A stretch of 34,053 nt of DNA from an uncultured Bacilli bacterium (GCA_947624695.1 CANQLN010000002.1:1-34053), one strand, 5' to 3'; shown: positions 23,116 through 30,811, numbered from the stretch's first letter. Numbers and translations: made by a program. The notes: generated by a model from the letters alone, not told the origin.

Positions 23116-23131
23116 CCATAAGACTAACGAA
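23116..23131 (+). promoter_or_regulatory. Target site of the small RNA in the early mRNA
   Basis: CCATAAGACTAACGAA, a perfect reverse complement of 21484-21499. It lies between the stop of the membrane peptide gene and the AGAGGTG site (23135-23141) of the gene at 23146, so duplex formation would hinder ribosome access. Confidence 0.6.
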
Positions 23132-23145
23132 CAAAGAGGTGAAAT

Positions 23146-23373
23146 ATGGAAAAACCTTATATCAATCAAAAAGAACTAACTGAATTGTTGGGACAGGGAA
23201 GAAAATATGGTGAAAGAGTAATGAAACATTTATTAGAAATAGCAAAAGAAAGAAATTACTATTTGCCTGAAAGTAAGAGAGATATTTTAATCCCTACACA
23301 TTTAGTTAAAAAAGAATTGAAGATTAAGGAAATAATCTTAAATGAAAATAATAGGAACGAGGAAAAAGAATGA
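23146..23373 (+). CDS. Small DNA-binding-type protein, excisionase-like candidate
   Basis: A 75-residue protein (MEKPYINQKELTELLGQGRK...RVMKHLLEIAKERNYYLPES) with the beginning of a winged-helix/MerR-like or Xis-like fold: a short strand, a helix-turn-helix, then ILIPTHLVKKEL. Phage excisionases have this size and place, but so do other small early regulators. The ribosome binding site lies next to the predicted small-RNA target, so its synthesis may be tightly controlled in the lysogen. The stop overlaps the next start (ATGA). Confidence 0.5.
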   Translation: MEKPYINQKELTELLGQGRKYGERVMKHLLEIAKERNYYLPESKRDILIPTHLVKKELKIKEIILNENNRNEEKE

Positions 23374-23597
23374 AAAGAACTAAGAAAATTAAAATCAAAT
23401 GGGGGAACATTGGTTTACTAGCTTTATTACTACTATGTGCAAGTGTAGTAATTCACGATTTATTTATGCTAACTATTTATAGTTGGATCTCAGGAAATAT
23501 GTATGGGTGGACTTGGTTTGGATTCTTAACATTCATACTAGCGTTTGCTGTAGGTGGTGAAATAATTGAATATTTTTATGAAGAGTATTTCAAATAA
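23370..23597 (+). CDS. Small two-span membrane protein
   Basis: A 75-residue protein coupled to the preceding gene by an ATGA overlap. It has a very basic N-terminus (KRTKKIKIKW), then two hydrophobic spans (IGLLALLLLCASVVIHDLFM; WFGFLTFILAFAVGGEII) and a short C-terminal tail, which suggests an inner-membrane hairpin. Function unknown; early membrane proteins of this type can act in superinfection exclusion. Confidence 0.6.
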   Translation: MKRTKKIKIKWGNIGLLALLLLCASVVIHDLFMLTIYSWISGNMYGWTWFGFLTFILAFAVGGEIIEYFYEEYFK

Positions 23598-23601
23598 AAA
23601 A

Positions 23602-23732
23602 GATTTATGCGTTGAGCAAGAACACATAAATCAAATGTAAAACTTAAATATTTTACTACTTAATTATAACGATTAAGTAGCCAAAAGTCAAAAAAGGAAC
23701 GGAGATTAAAGATGATAAAAAAACTTTGTTCC
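23602..23732 (+). repeat. Three consecutive inverted repeats upstream of the replication genes
   Basis: GATTTATG/CATAAATC (23602-23609 with 23625-23632), CTACTTAA/TTAAGTAG (23656-23663 with 23673-23680), and GGAAC...AAAG/CTTT-GTTCC (23696-23711 with 23724-23732, bulged). None has a clear T-tract. They could be RNA control elements of the early transcript or part of a replication origin. Confidence 0.45.
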
Positions 23733-23774
23733 AATGTAAACATTAGCATAAGGGAGGCTCATTATGAAAGATAA
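23712..23774 (+). CDS. Possible 20-aa leader peptide coupled to the replication gene
   Basis: ATG 23712, preceded by GGAG (23701-23704), opens a 20-codon frame (MIKKLCSNVNISIREAHYER) that ends at 23774, overlapping the start of the next gene (23764) in another frame. Its first codons lie inside the third inverted repeat, so its translation would open that stem. Confidence 0.3.
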   Translation: MIKKLCSNVNISIREAHYER

Positions 23775-24486
23775 TTTTTTATTAAAAAAATCTCAACAAC
23801 AGGTATTTGAAGAGTTATCTAATAATGACGCTGGATTGCTTATAAAAGGTATTTTCAATTATGTAAATACAGGTAATAGCGGATTAGATGGATATTTAAA
23901 AGCTATATTTATTCCTATAAAAATTGAAATTGATAAAAACGAGGAAAGATATGAAGAGGTATGTAAAAGGAATCGTGAGAATGGAAGATTAGGTGGACGA
24001 CCAAAAAAAGAAGAAACCCAAGAAAACCAACCGCTTAATGAAGAAACCGAAGAAAAGCAATCGGTTTTTGAGGAAACCGAAGAAAACCCAAAAAAGCCGA
24101 TAAATCATAATCATACTCATATATCATCACTCACTAATCAAGATTCAAATATCAATATAGATATTATTAAAAGGATAATAGATCATCTAAATTTAAAAAC
24201 TAATAGCAAGTTCAAATATTCTAGTAAAACAACTCAAACAAAAATAAAAGCACGATTGAACGAGGGTTATACACTCGACGACTTCATAGCTGTAATTGAT
24301 AAGAAAACGGACGAGTGGCTAGATAATGAAGAGTTTAGTAAATATTTATGTCCTGAAACGCTATTTGGTACTAAATTTGAGAAATACTTAAATCAAAAAG
24401 TTGTTAATAAAAAGCAACCTGTAAAAAAAGATAAAACGATGGAAATATTGGAGGGCGTTTATAATGGAACAATCAAAATTGATTAG
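23764..24486 (+). CDS. Phage replication protein with Phg_2220_C domain
   Basis: A 240-residue protein. The N-terminal ~70 residues (QQQVFEELSNNDAGLLIKGI ... IKIEIDKNEERYEEVCKRNR) resemble DUF6291-type phage proteins, followed by the RENGRLGGRPKK motif often seen in phage replication initiators and an acidic repeat-rich linker (EETEEKQ/EETEENP). The C-terminal ~85 residues (IIDHLNLKTNSKFKYSSKTT, DDFIAVIDKKTDEWL, YLCPETLFGTKFEKYLNQ) match the conserved phage C-terminus Phg_2220_C. It likely binds the origin and recruits the replisome. Confidence 0.75.
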   Translation: MKDNFLLKKSQQQVFEELSNNDAGLLIKGIFNYVNTGNSGLDGYLKAIFIPIKIEIDKNEERYEEVCKRNRENGRLGGRPKKEETQENQPLNEETEEKQSVFEETEENPKKPINHNHTHISSLTNQDSNINIDIIKRIIDHLNLKTNSKFKYSSKTTQTKIKARLNEGYTLDDFIAVIDKKTDEWLDNEEFSKYLCPETLFGTKFEKYLNQKVVNKKQPVKKDKTMEILEGVYNGTIKID

Positions 24487-24907
24487 TAGTGTTATAGCAA
24501 AATTAAGAATAGCTTATCCATATTACTTTAAAGAGTTAGATGAAGAAACAATTATAGGATTAGTAAAAATGTATCAGGATCAAATAGTTGGATATGCTCC
24601 ACAAGTTGTTGTTAAGTCAATAGATCAAATAATAAAAACATCTAAGTTTATGCCGACTATTGCTGAAATATTAGAAAAATGTGAATCTAATAAATTATCT
24701 TACACAATACCTATCATTGAGAAGATGAAAGAAGCTGGGTATTTTAAAGATACAAAAGAAATAGAGAAAACTTACACATTCATAGAAAGAGGAATCATTC
24801 CTAATTGGTTATTAGAAGATATGAAAAAGTATGGATATGTTGAATATGAAGCTTTAACTAATTCTAGTAATGAGGCTAAGTTGTTAGGAGGTGTTGAAAA
24901 TGTTTGA
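24464..24907 (+). CDS. Replicative helicase loader/inhibitor (G39P-like)
   Basis: A 147-residue protein overlapping the preceding gene by 23 nt. The N-terminal half (VIAKLRIAYPYYFKELDEET, MYQDQIVGYAPQVVVKSIDQ, SKFMPTIAEILEKCE) matches the helical G39P-like domain that binds a DnaB-type helicase and escorts it to the initiator. No helicase gene lies in the window, so it would act on the host DnaB/DnaC helicase. Confidence 0.65.
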   Translation: MEQSKLISSVIAKLRIAYPYYFKELDEETIIGLVKMYQDQIVGYAPQVVVKSIDQIIKTSKFMPTIAEILEKCESNKLSYTIPIIEKMKEAGYFKDTKEIEKTYTFIERGIIPNWLLEDMKKYGYVEYEALTNSSNEAKLLGGVENV

Positions 24908-25172
24908 TTACATTAAATTAAGAAAAAAATATAACACCTTAGAAAATAAATATGAAACTTTAAAGAGTGCTGTAGAAGATGATCTCTTTAAAAAAATGAT
25001 GGATAAATTATGTAGTCCCGTAGAGATAGAAAGACTACGATTAGAAAATAAAAATTTAAGAACTAAATTAAAAGAAAGTAAGGAGGAATTGAAGAAATGG
25101 CAACAGCCACAAAAAAGAAAGAAGATACAAAAAAATCTTACAACTTCGGTGAAAAGAAACAAGAGTATATAA
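24900..25172 (+). CDS. Small coiled-coil protein
   Basis: A 90-residue, highly charged protein starting at ATG 24900, which is well spaced from TAGGAGGTG. Most of it is predicted coiled coil (LRKKYNTLENKYETLKSAVE ... RLENKNLRTKLKESKEELKK) with a basic tail. It overlaps the next gene by 76 nt in a different frame, an unusually long overlap. Unknown role, possibly replication accessory. Confidence 0.5.
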   Translation: MFDYIKLRKKYNTLENKYETLKSAVEDDLFKKMMDKLCSPVEIERLRLENKNLRTKLKESKEELKKWQQPQKRKKIQKNLTTSVKRNKSI

Positions 25173-25924
25173 ACGGGCAAACAATACCTGTAGAATTTAT
25201 TACACCAAAGTATAAAGAAGCTCGTAAAAAAGTTATTGAGTTATTAGAAAGTGAAAAATATAAAGATGTATTGGAGGAAAGTGATTTTTGGATATTAGTT
25301 AATACATACGCTAATAAAACTAAAGCTATGTATAGTGGACTTATTATTAGCCACGATGGTTGTCTAAAAATCAATGATGTATTAGATGATAATTTAAAAT
25401 TCAAGCCTGAATGTATGACTATCGATAAAGAGGGATTTAATAATTCATTAGTATTTATCTATAATTGTCCGGATCAGGGAATATATGAGGTTGGAGAAGT
25501 AAGTAAAGATAATTGTAAGAATGACTATCCTTATGCTATGGCACTAAAAAGGTGCATGGATAGAGTAATCTTAAAGAATAGTAAGATTGCTTACTCAGGT
25601 GTTTATAGTGATAGTGAAGCTGACGAATTTAGTAAAAGAGTAGATGAAACTGAAACTACCGAAGAAACACCAAAGACAACTAAAAAAACAACTACTAAGG
25701 CTACATCTAAAAAAGATGAGATTATGATTCAAGAAAATCAAATAGAAATTATTAAAAAATTATATACAGCCGAAGAGTTAAAACCTTTAATGCAACATAT
25801 AGGGAAAGTTAAAGTAACCGAACTTACTTTACTTGAAGCAAGTAGCTTAATAAAAAGAAAAGAAAACAAAAAAGTAGAAGATCCTGTGGAAGTACCACAA
25901 GACGATGATAATTATTTAGATTAG
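25097..25924 (+). CDS. Candidate single-strand annealing recombination protein
   Basis: A 275-residue protein starting at an ATG behind AAGGAGG. The N-terminal ~185 residues form one domain (ITPKYKEARKKVIELLES, SGLIISHDGCLKIND, CPDQGIYEVGEVSKDNCKND, YPYAMALKRCMDRVILKNSK), followed by a Thr/Lys-rich linker and a C-terminal helical, acidic tail. Domain shape and the neighbouring exonuclease and SSB suggest a phage annealing protein acting with them in replication-linked recombination. I recognise this as a common Bacillota phage family, but the annealing function is inferred from context. Confidence 0.5.
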   Translation: MATATKKKEDTKKSYNFGEKKQEYINGQTIPVEFITPKYKEARKKVIELLESEKYKDVLEESDFWILVNTYANKTKAMYSGLIISHDGCLKINDVLDDNLKFKPECMTIDKEGFNNSLVFIYNCPDQGIYEVGEVSKDNCKNDYPYAMALKRCMDRVILKNSKIAYSGVYSDSEADEFSKRVDETETTEETPKTTKKTTTKATSKKDEIMIQENQIEIIKKLYTAEELKPLMQHIGKVKVTELTLLEASSLIKRKENKKVEDPVEVPQDDDNYLD

Positions 25925-25936
25925 GAGGAAATAAAA

Positions 25937-26251
25937 ATGAATGAATTAGTAAAAATTGAAAATAACGATATAGTTATTGATAGTGATTTTATAGAAAAAT
26001 ATAGAAATTTTAAAAAATTACAATTAGAAATGGATCTAATGGAAAAGGATCTAAAAGCAAAACTAAAAGAAGCTATGGAAAAGTTAGGAAAAGAAAATTT
26101 TATAGTAGATGGATTCTCAGCAAAAATTAGAGCTGGTTATACAAAATCTACTTTTGATTCAAAGAGATTTGAAAAAGAATGTCCTAAAATTTATAACGAG
26201 TATAAAAAAGAAACAAGTGTATCTAGTTCAATTATTATAGAAGTTGAATAA
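25937..26251 (+). CDS. Early phage protein, coiled-coil, unknown function
   Basis: A 104-residue protein with an AGGAGG site, in the recombination block. A central coiled coil (YRNFKKLQLEMDLMEKDLKA) is followed by NFIVDGFSAKIRAGYTKSTF, a small strand segment. Lying between the annealing candidate and the exonuclease, it may assist or inhibit nucleases, but nothing in the sequence proves this. Confidence 0.5.
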   Translation: MNELVKIENNDIVIDSDFIEKYRNFKKLQLEMDLMEKDLKAKLKEAMEKLGKENFIVDGFSAKIRAGYTKSTFDSKRFEKECPKIYNEYKKETSVSSSIIIEVE

Positions 26252-26855
26252 TATTGTATTTTTAGATGAGCCACATATTTATCTAGTTAACGGAATCATA
26301 ACACCTAGCGTTAGTGAGATATTACACTTTATATTTCCGGATAAATATAAGGGAGTAAATAGACGAATCTTAAATAAAAAAGCTGAGTATGGAACTACGA
26401 TACACGAGGCTATAGAGATGTATGAAGCTAATATTAAAACAATGAGTGTTGAAGAAGCCTTTGATGTCACTATTCAAGCTAAGGAACTAACTTATATTCA
26501 AGAAGCTAGTTTAAGACAATATGTGAAGCTCAAAAGGGAAAAGAAAATAATCGTATTGGAACAAGAAAATATGATTGAATATCAAAGAATGTATGCTGGT
26601 AGATACGATATGATAGCCAATATTGACGGAGATATAAGTTTATGTGATATAAAAACAACCGCTGAATTAGATGAAGAATATTTAAGTTGGCAATTATCTT
26701 ATTATGAACTAGCTACAGGTAAAATTTTTGATAAATTATACGCCATTTGGCTTCCTAAAAAAGGTTTAGGCGTATTGAAAGAGATTAAAAGGAAGCCTAA
26801 AGAGTTATTGTTAAAAAAATTAAGAGAATTTATGGAGGTATATAGTTATGAATAA
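26244..26855 (+). CDS. PD-(D/E)XK exonuclease (RecB/Cas4-like)
   Basis: A 203-residue nuclease. Motifs: GTTIHEAIEMYE (active-site His/Glu helix), YAGRYDMIANIDGDISLCDIKTTAEL (the D...DxK core, with D in GRYD and D-I-K), and LSWQLSYYELA (the QxxxY helix), the order seen in RecB/Cas4-type phage exonucleases. It would resect dsDNA ends for the neighbouring annealing protein. It starts at TTG 26244 inside the end of the preceding gene (8-nt overlap), so translation is coupled; the ribosome binding site is weak. Confidence 0.78.
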   Translation: MNNIVFLDEPHIYLVNGIITPSVSEILHFIFPDKYKGVNRRILNKKAEYGTTIHEAIEMYEANIKTMSVEEAFDVTIQAKELTYIQEASLRQYVKLKREKKIIVLEQENMIEYQRMYAGRYDMIANIDGDISLCDIKTTAELDEEYLSWQLSYYELATGKIFDKLYAIWLPKKGLGVLKEIKRKPKELLLKKLREFMEVYSYE

Positions 26856-27207
26856 CAAAGTAACAATAAGCTTAAATGAATATAAAGATTTATTATTACA
26901 TTCAAAAGAAAATATAACGCCAATAGAAAAAATACTATTGGATAGAATATTGGATTATATCAAAGAAAAATTAGTATGGGAAAAAGATTGGAATGATAAA
27001 TACACGCTAAAATTTAAAAATTTTGATGAATCTAATTTACTAGATTTAATTAAGTATGTTGATCCTATTACTTATCAAGATATTTATAAATATATAAGTG
27101 ATGAAAGTTATAGAAAACAATGTGACGATTTAAAAATGGAAAGATTAAGAGCCATTAAAGAACTAAAACAAGAATCTAATTTTAAGGAGGAAGAAAATGA
27201 AAAGTAA
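26848..27207 (+). CDS. Early phage protein, unknown
   Basis: A 119-residue charged helical protein (TISLNEYKDLLLHSKENITP at the start; EEENEK at the end) coupled to the exonuclease gene by an 8-nt overlap, with GGAGG upstream. No motif I recognise. Confidence 0.5.
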   Translation: MNNKVTISLNEYKDLLLHSKENITPIEKILLDRILDYIKEKLVWEKDWNDKYTLKFKNFDESNLLDLIKYVDPITYQDIYKYISDESYRKQCDDLKMERLRAIKELKQESNFKEEENEK

Positions 27208-27523
27208 TTTAAGTAAAGAAAATTTAGAAAAATTATTAAAAGATTCAAAAGGAACTTTAATATCTACTGACAATGGTTGTGCAATAGAGGGAAATTTATT
27301 ACACATCTTAGGTAGCTTTAGTGTTTTGACACATCAATTAAGTACATCTATACCTAAGGAACAATTATTATTTGCTTTTAAAACAGGATTAGAAGAAGAA
27401 GATAATAAAAAATTTAAAGGAAGTAACGAAATTAAAAATAAATTAAAAGAAATGTTAAAAGAACTTAGTGAAGCTCTTTCAAAAGATATTGAAGAAATGT
27501 TAGGAGATGATGACGATGAATAA
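27197..27523 (+). CDS. Small acidic early protein, unknown
   Basis: A 108-residue protein with AAGGAGG just upstream. After a short helix it has a strand pair around NGCAIEGNLLHILGSFSVL, then helices and a strongly acidic C-terminus (EEMLGDDDDE). It precedes SSB. The acidic tail resembles those that contact SSB partners, but no function can be assigned. Confidence 0.5.
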   Translation: MKSNLSKENLEKLLKDSKGTLISTDNGCAIEGNLLHILGSFSVLTHQLSTSIPKEQLLFAFKTGLEEEDNKKFKGSNEIKNKLKEMLKELSEALSKDIEEMLGDDDDE

Positions 27524-27959
27524 TGTTTGCGTTATTGGAAGAATAACTAAAGATATTGAATTAAGAGCAACAGCTAGCGGATTATCAGCTGTTAGTATGT
27601 TTATTGCTATAAATAATGGCAAAGATCAAGACGGAAATGATAGACCGGCTGACTTTCCTAAAGTATATGTATATGATAAACAAGCTGAAAATGTAAATAA
27701 GTATTGTCATAAAGGAAGTTTAGTAGCTGTCACAGGAAGAATCAAAACTAGAACATGGGACAAAGATGATGGCTCAAAAGGTTATGAAACATACATTTTA
27801 GCTAGTAGAGTACAATTTTTAGACACTAAACAAAGTGAGGGTGCTGGAATACCTGAGCCTGATTATGTTCCTCAAAAAGAAGAAGCGGAAGAAGAAAGTG
27901 ATCCATTCAAAGACTTTGGAGAACAAATAGAAATTAGTGATGACGACTTGCCATTTTAA
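27516..27959 (+). CDS. ssb: Single-stranded DNA-binding protein
   Basis: A 147-residue SSB: OB fold from the start (NNVCVIGRITKDIELRATAS, VSMFIAINN, FPKVYVYDKQAENVNKYCHK, GSLVAVTGRIKTRTW) and an acidic tip ending EISDDDLPF, the motif that recruits replication and recombination partners. ATG 27516 is chosen from three close ATGs because the fold begins there and GGAG is well spaced. Confidence 0.93.
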   Translation: MNNVCVIGRITKDIELRATASGLSAVSMFIAINNGKDQDGNDRPADFPKVYVYDKQAENVNKYCHKGSLVAVTGRIKTRTWDKDDGSKGYETYILASRVQFLDTKQSEGAGIPEPDYVPQKEEAEEESDPFKDFGEQIEISDDDLPF

Positions 27960-27973
27960 TTAGGTGATATTCA

Positions 27974-28495
27974 ATGAAATTGGTAGGTAATTATTCTCGT
28001 AGTGGTAAAAATGAAAATTTTGAAACCGAAATTACTTTTACTATTAGAGAACATTATAAACATCTTATTCAAGATTTAAGTAAAGATGAATTATATTCTA
28101 TATCAATTTCTAAAGCTAGAGATAAAAGAACTGAACAACAAAATAAATATATGTGGGCTCTAATAGGTGAGATAGATAAAGCTAGAAATGGTGATAGATC
28201 TAATGAAGATTATGACATTTATTTAGAAGCTTTAGTGAGAGCTGGAGCTAAGTTTACTCATCTATTAGTTGAGCCACAAGCTGAATCGATGTTAAGAGAA
28301 AGCTTTAGAGCTATTCAACTAACAAGAAAAATACAAGTTAAAGATAAGATATTTAATGATTATAAATGCTATTATGGTAGTTCTAAAATGGATAAAAAAG
28401 AAATGCACGATTTAATAGAAACTCTTTTAGATATGGCTAGTGAATGTGGAATAGATATAGTTTATTGGAAAGATGTTTTAGATTTTGAGGTATAG
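27974..28495 (+). CDS. NinB-like recombination protein
   Basis: A 173-residue protein with RDKRTEQQNKYMWALIGEID (the R..EQN.YMWALI motif of NinB/YqaN-type phage proteins), a middle helical part (VRAGAKFTHLLVEPQAESML) and a C-terminal helix ending IDIVYWKDVLDFEV. NinB-type proteins bind single-stranded DNA and act in phage recombination. It follows SSB in the recombination block. Confidence 0.5.
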   Translation: MKLVGNYSRSGKNENFETEITFTIREHYKHLIQDLSKDELYSISISKARDKRTEQQNKYMWALIGEIDKARNGDRSNEDYDIYLEALVRAGAKFTHLLVEPQAESMLRESFRAIQLTRKIQVKDKIFNDYKCYYGSSKMDKKEMHDLIETLLDMASECGIDIVYWKDVLDFEV

Positions 28496-28497
28496 CT

Positions 28498-28716
28498 ATG
28501 GGAAAGATAAGTCAAAAAGATATTGTATTGAATCACTTAAAAAAATATAAAAGTATCTCTACTATAGAATGTTATGAAAAATATAGAATAACTGATTTAC
28601 AGCACGCTATTTATTTACTACGAAAAGAAGATTATAAGATAACTGATGAATGGTGTAAAAGTAAAAACTCATTAGGTTGGGCTAATAAATATAAAAAATA
28701 TACTTTAGAAGATTAG
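28498..28716 (+). CDS. Small helix-turn-helix phage protein
   Basis: A 72-residue protein with a winged-helix pattern: SQKDIVLNHLKKYKSISTIE, then YRITDLQHAIYLLRKEDYKI, resembling HTH_39-type phage domains that follow recombination genes. It may bind DNA or act in regulation. Confidence 0.65.
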   Translation: MGKISQKDIVLNHLKKYKSISTIECYEKYRITDLQHAIYLLRKEDYKITDEWCKSKNSLGWANKYKKYTLED

Positions 28717-28731
28717 AAAGTTGGAGGTAAT

Positions 28732-29055
28732 ATGAACGAATGGAAAGAAACTTTAGAAAATAATATTAAGATCATCAATCATTATGGAGTAAAAAAACAA
28801 ATGCCTGTGTGGATAGAGGAAATGAGTGAGTTGACTAAAAATATTTGTAAATGGGCTAGAAAATATGATGAACTAGAGGGAGATATTAGTTTACAATTAT
28901 TAGCTGATTTAAAAGAGGAAATAACCGATGTCACTATTTGTTTAGATCAATTAAAATACACCATAGGTTATATAGAAGATGATTTGATGAAAGAATATAA
29001 TTATAAAGTTAATAGACAATTAAAAAGAATAAGTGAATCTAAAAAGGATAATTAG
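28732..29055 (+). CDS. MazG-like nucleotide pyrophosphohydrolase
   Basis: A 107-residue all-helical protein with the MazG-type metal-binding signature: WIEEMSELTKNICKW (E29, E30, E33) and LKEEITDVTICLDQL (E63, D66), the EExxE...ExxD pattern. It would hydrolyse nucleoside triphosphates or alarmone-like nucleotides, which can benefit the phage during infection. GGAGG precedes it. Confidence 0.75.
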   Translation: MNEWKETLENNIKIINHYGVKKQMPVWIEEMSELTKNICKWARKYDELEGDISLQLLADLKEEITDVTICLDQLKYTIGYIEDDLMKEYNYKVNRQLKRISESKKDN

Positions 29056-29223
29056 ATGTTAGATGAAGCTATAGAACTTCTAACTCGACAAATGATTAAA
29101 GATGTTTTTGATGATAAAAAAAATAATAATGTTCAAAAAATTATTATGACTAAAGCCGATTTATATAAGTTTTGTATAAATTTAATAAAGCTTTTAAAAC
29201 GAATAGAAGAAATGGAGGATTAA
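29056..29223 (+). CDS. Small helical protein (55 aa)
   Basis: A 55-codon frame from ATG 29056, overlapping the preceding stop, with helices LDEAIELLTRQMIKDVFDD and MTKADLYKFCINLIKLLKR. Its tight fit between two genes argues for a real gene; it lacks a strong Shine-Dalgarno and is probably coupled. Unknown function. Confidence 0.55.
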   Translation: MLDEAIELLTRQMIKDVFDDKKNNNVQKIIMTKADLYKFCINLIKLLKRIEEMED

Positions 29224-29224
29224 A

Positions 29225-29482
29225 ATGAATTATCCGTATAAAAAAGGCTATTGGGAAACTAAAGATCATAAAGTTATTAAAATAGTTGATATGGAAACTT
29301 CTCATATAAAAAATACTATAAATTATTTAAAAAAACATAGAGATTTTTATGATGAATATTACAATTTAGGTTTTTGTGACGATGATGACTTTGAAAGTTT
29401 TGACTACGAAGATAACTCGGAGCTAGTAGATCGAAAAATAGAAGAACTAGAAGCGGAGCTTAATAGGAGGAATGAAGCATGA
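29225..29482 (+). CDS. Small early protein with acidic middle
   Basis: An 85-residue protein: YPYKKGYWETKDHKVIKIVD, then a helix, an acidic loop (CDDDDFESFDYEDN) and a C-terminal coiled coil (RKIEELEAELNRRNE). The first segment resembles 'WvtkdG..I.I.dM...HL.N.i..l' phage proteins of unknown function. Coupled to the next gene by ATGA. Confidence 0.55.
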   Translation: MNYPYKKGYWETKDHKVIKIVDMETSHIKNTINYLKKHRDFYDEYYNLGFCDDDDFESFDYEDNSELVDRKIEELEAELNRRNEA

Positions 29483-29709
29483 GTAAAAAACATTTAGGAA
29501 TGAAAAGACCAATATTACAATTTAATAAAGCTGTTCAAGAAATGGACGAATATATAACAGCATTTAATTATATGTTGCCTCGTGGAGATGGAGCTAAAGA
29601 GTGTGCAATTCAAGAATGGAAACAAGTTATAAACGATGTGATTATTCAACTTAATAACATTAAAAACACTCAAATAGATTTGATTATGAGAGGTGGAGAT
29701 AATGATTAG
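29479..29709 (+). CDS. Small early protein, unknown
   Basis: A 76-residue helical protein (FNKAVQEMDEYITAFNYMLP; IQEWKQVINDVIIQLNNIKN) with AGGAGG upstream and an overlap with the next gene. No recognised motif. Confidence 0.5.
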   Translation: MSKKHLGMKRPILQFNKAVQEMDEYITAFNYMLPRGDGAKECAIQEWKQVINDVIIQLNNIKNTQIDLIMRGGDND

Positions 29710-29905
29710 TTGCTATGATTTAGAAGATAATTTAATAACTATTTTTGATAGTTATAAAGATTGTGCTAAATGGTTTAATACTAGCGTAAAGGTAATCTAT
29801 TGTTATATTAGTAGATCTCAAAAAGGAATCGTAGATAAAAAAAGAAATATTAAAGATAAAAAATGGTATAGACTTTTTAAGATTGGTGGTAATTACGATG
29901 ATTAG
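29702..29905 (+). CDS. Small NUMOD1-like/HTH protein
   Basis: A 67-residue protein starting at ATG 29702, behind GGTGGAG and overlapping the preceding stop. CYDLEDNLITIFDSYKDCAK, then WFNTSVKVIYCYISRSQKG, fits a NUMOD1-type DNA-binding module usually found in homing endonucleases, here without a nuclease domain. Confidence 0.5.
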   Translation: MISCYDLEDNLITIFDSYKDCAKWFNTSVKVIYCYISRSQKGIVDKKRNIKDKKWYRLFKIGGNYDD

Positions 29906-30125
29906 TAGTATAAATGAACTACAAAGAGGAGATCTAGTAATTTATAGATGTGGAAGAACTAATTATGTAAATAAGCCATATAAATATCAAATGTGGTATG
30001 ACAATAATTTTAACCATCGTGAATTTGGTAGAAATGATGATATTATTGAAATAAAAAGATATGTTAAAGGTCGATTCTTTTATAAATTAAAAACTATATA
30101 TAAAAGAGGTGATAATAATGTGTAA
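29898..30125 (+). CDS. Small strand-rich early protein, unknown
   Basis: A 75-residue protein from ATG 29898, overlapping the previous stop by 8 nt. LQRGDLVIYRCGRTNYV and EIKRYVKGRFFYKLKTIYKR suggest a small beta-barrel-like fold. Coupled to the next gene by overlap. No function assigned. Confidence 0.45.
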   Translation: MISSINELQRGDLVIYRCGRTNYVNKPYKYQMWYDNNFNHREFGRNDDIIEIKRYVKGRFFYKLKTIYKRGDNNV

Positions 30126-30336
30126 GTTTTTTAAGAAAAATAAAATAGAGATAAATGTAGAAAAAAAATATACTTGTAAAGTATGTGGAAATGATTTTGA
30201 TTTATTAGCTGATAATAAATATGTTGTTCAAGAAGTTAAAGGAATTAGTGGAATCACTAATGGTTGTAAAAAATTTGAATGTTTTGATTGTCCTAAATGC
30301 GGTTGTCAAAATGTAGTTAATATAAGAGAGGGTTAG
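30118..30336 (+). CDS. Small zinc-ribbon protein
   Basis: A 72-residue protein from ATG 30118 (AGAGGTG upstream) with two Cys pairs, CKVCGN and CPKCGC, separated by about 35 residues: a four-Cys zinc ribbon. Probably a DNA-, RNA- or protein-binding early factor. Confidence 0.6.
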   Translation: MCKFFKKNKIEINVEKKYTCKVCGNDFDLLADNKYVVQEVKGISGITNGCKKFECFDCPKCGCQNVVNIREG

Positions 30337-30337
30337 T

Positions 30338-30811
30338 ATGAAAGAAATAAATGAAATAAGAAAATTGTTAGGGAATGATTATCATTTAAGCGTAAAATAT
30401 AGTGTTTTTGAATCTAAAATCCAAGAATGGAAATTATATAGAAATTATAACGATACTAGAGTATATTTTAGTCCGGATAATAAACTTATAATGTCAAACG
30501 AAACTAATACTATAGATGACTTATATAATTTTGCAAAAAAACATCATAAAATAGATGAACATTTATATATGAGTAAATTTAATATAATTATTGCTTGGTT
30601 ATGTTTATTATTAGTAATTTTGAATATAGTGTTTTTTAAAAATGATATTATTAGAGGATTCATACTTGGAATTGATTTTATGATCATTGTTAGTAGTTTA
30701 GTATCACATAATATTTGGAATAAAAATTGGAAAGTTAATATGTTGGAATTACAAGAAAATCTTGAAAAAATTTGTAAGGAGTATAAAAATGAAACCACTA
30801 GAAGAGATTAG
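30338..30811 (+). CDS. Early membrane protein with two spans
   Basis: A 157-residue protein with a soluble N-terminal part, then two hydrophobic spans (IIIAWLCLLLVILNIVFF and RGFILGIDFMIIVSSLVSH) and a charged C-terminal helix. Unknown function; the topology predicts a membrane hairpin with both ends on the same side. Confidence 0.55.
   Translation: MKEINEIRKLLGNDYHLSVKYSVFESKIQEWKLYRNYNDTRVYFSPDNKLIMSNETNTIDDLYNFAKKHHKIDEHLYMSKFNIIIAWLCLLLVILNIVFFKNDIIRGFILGIDFMIIVSSLVSHNIWNKNWKVNMLELQENLEKICKEYKNETTRRD

Noticed and set aside
24908..25180. 90-codon minus-strand frame opposite the coiled-coil gene
   Set aside because: It is a shadow frame; its hydrophobic Leu/Phe/Ser content mirrors the Lys/Glu-rich plus-strand gene.
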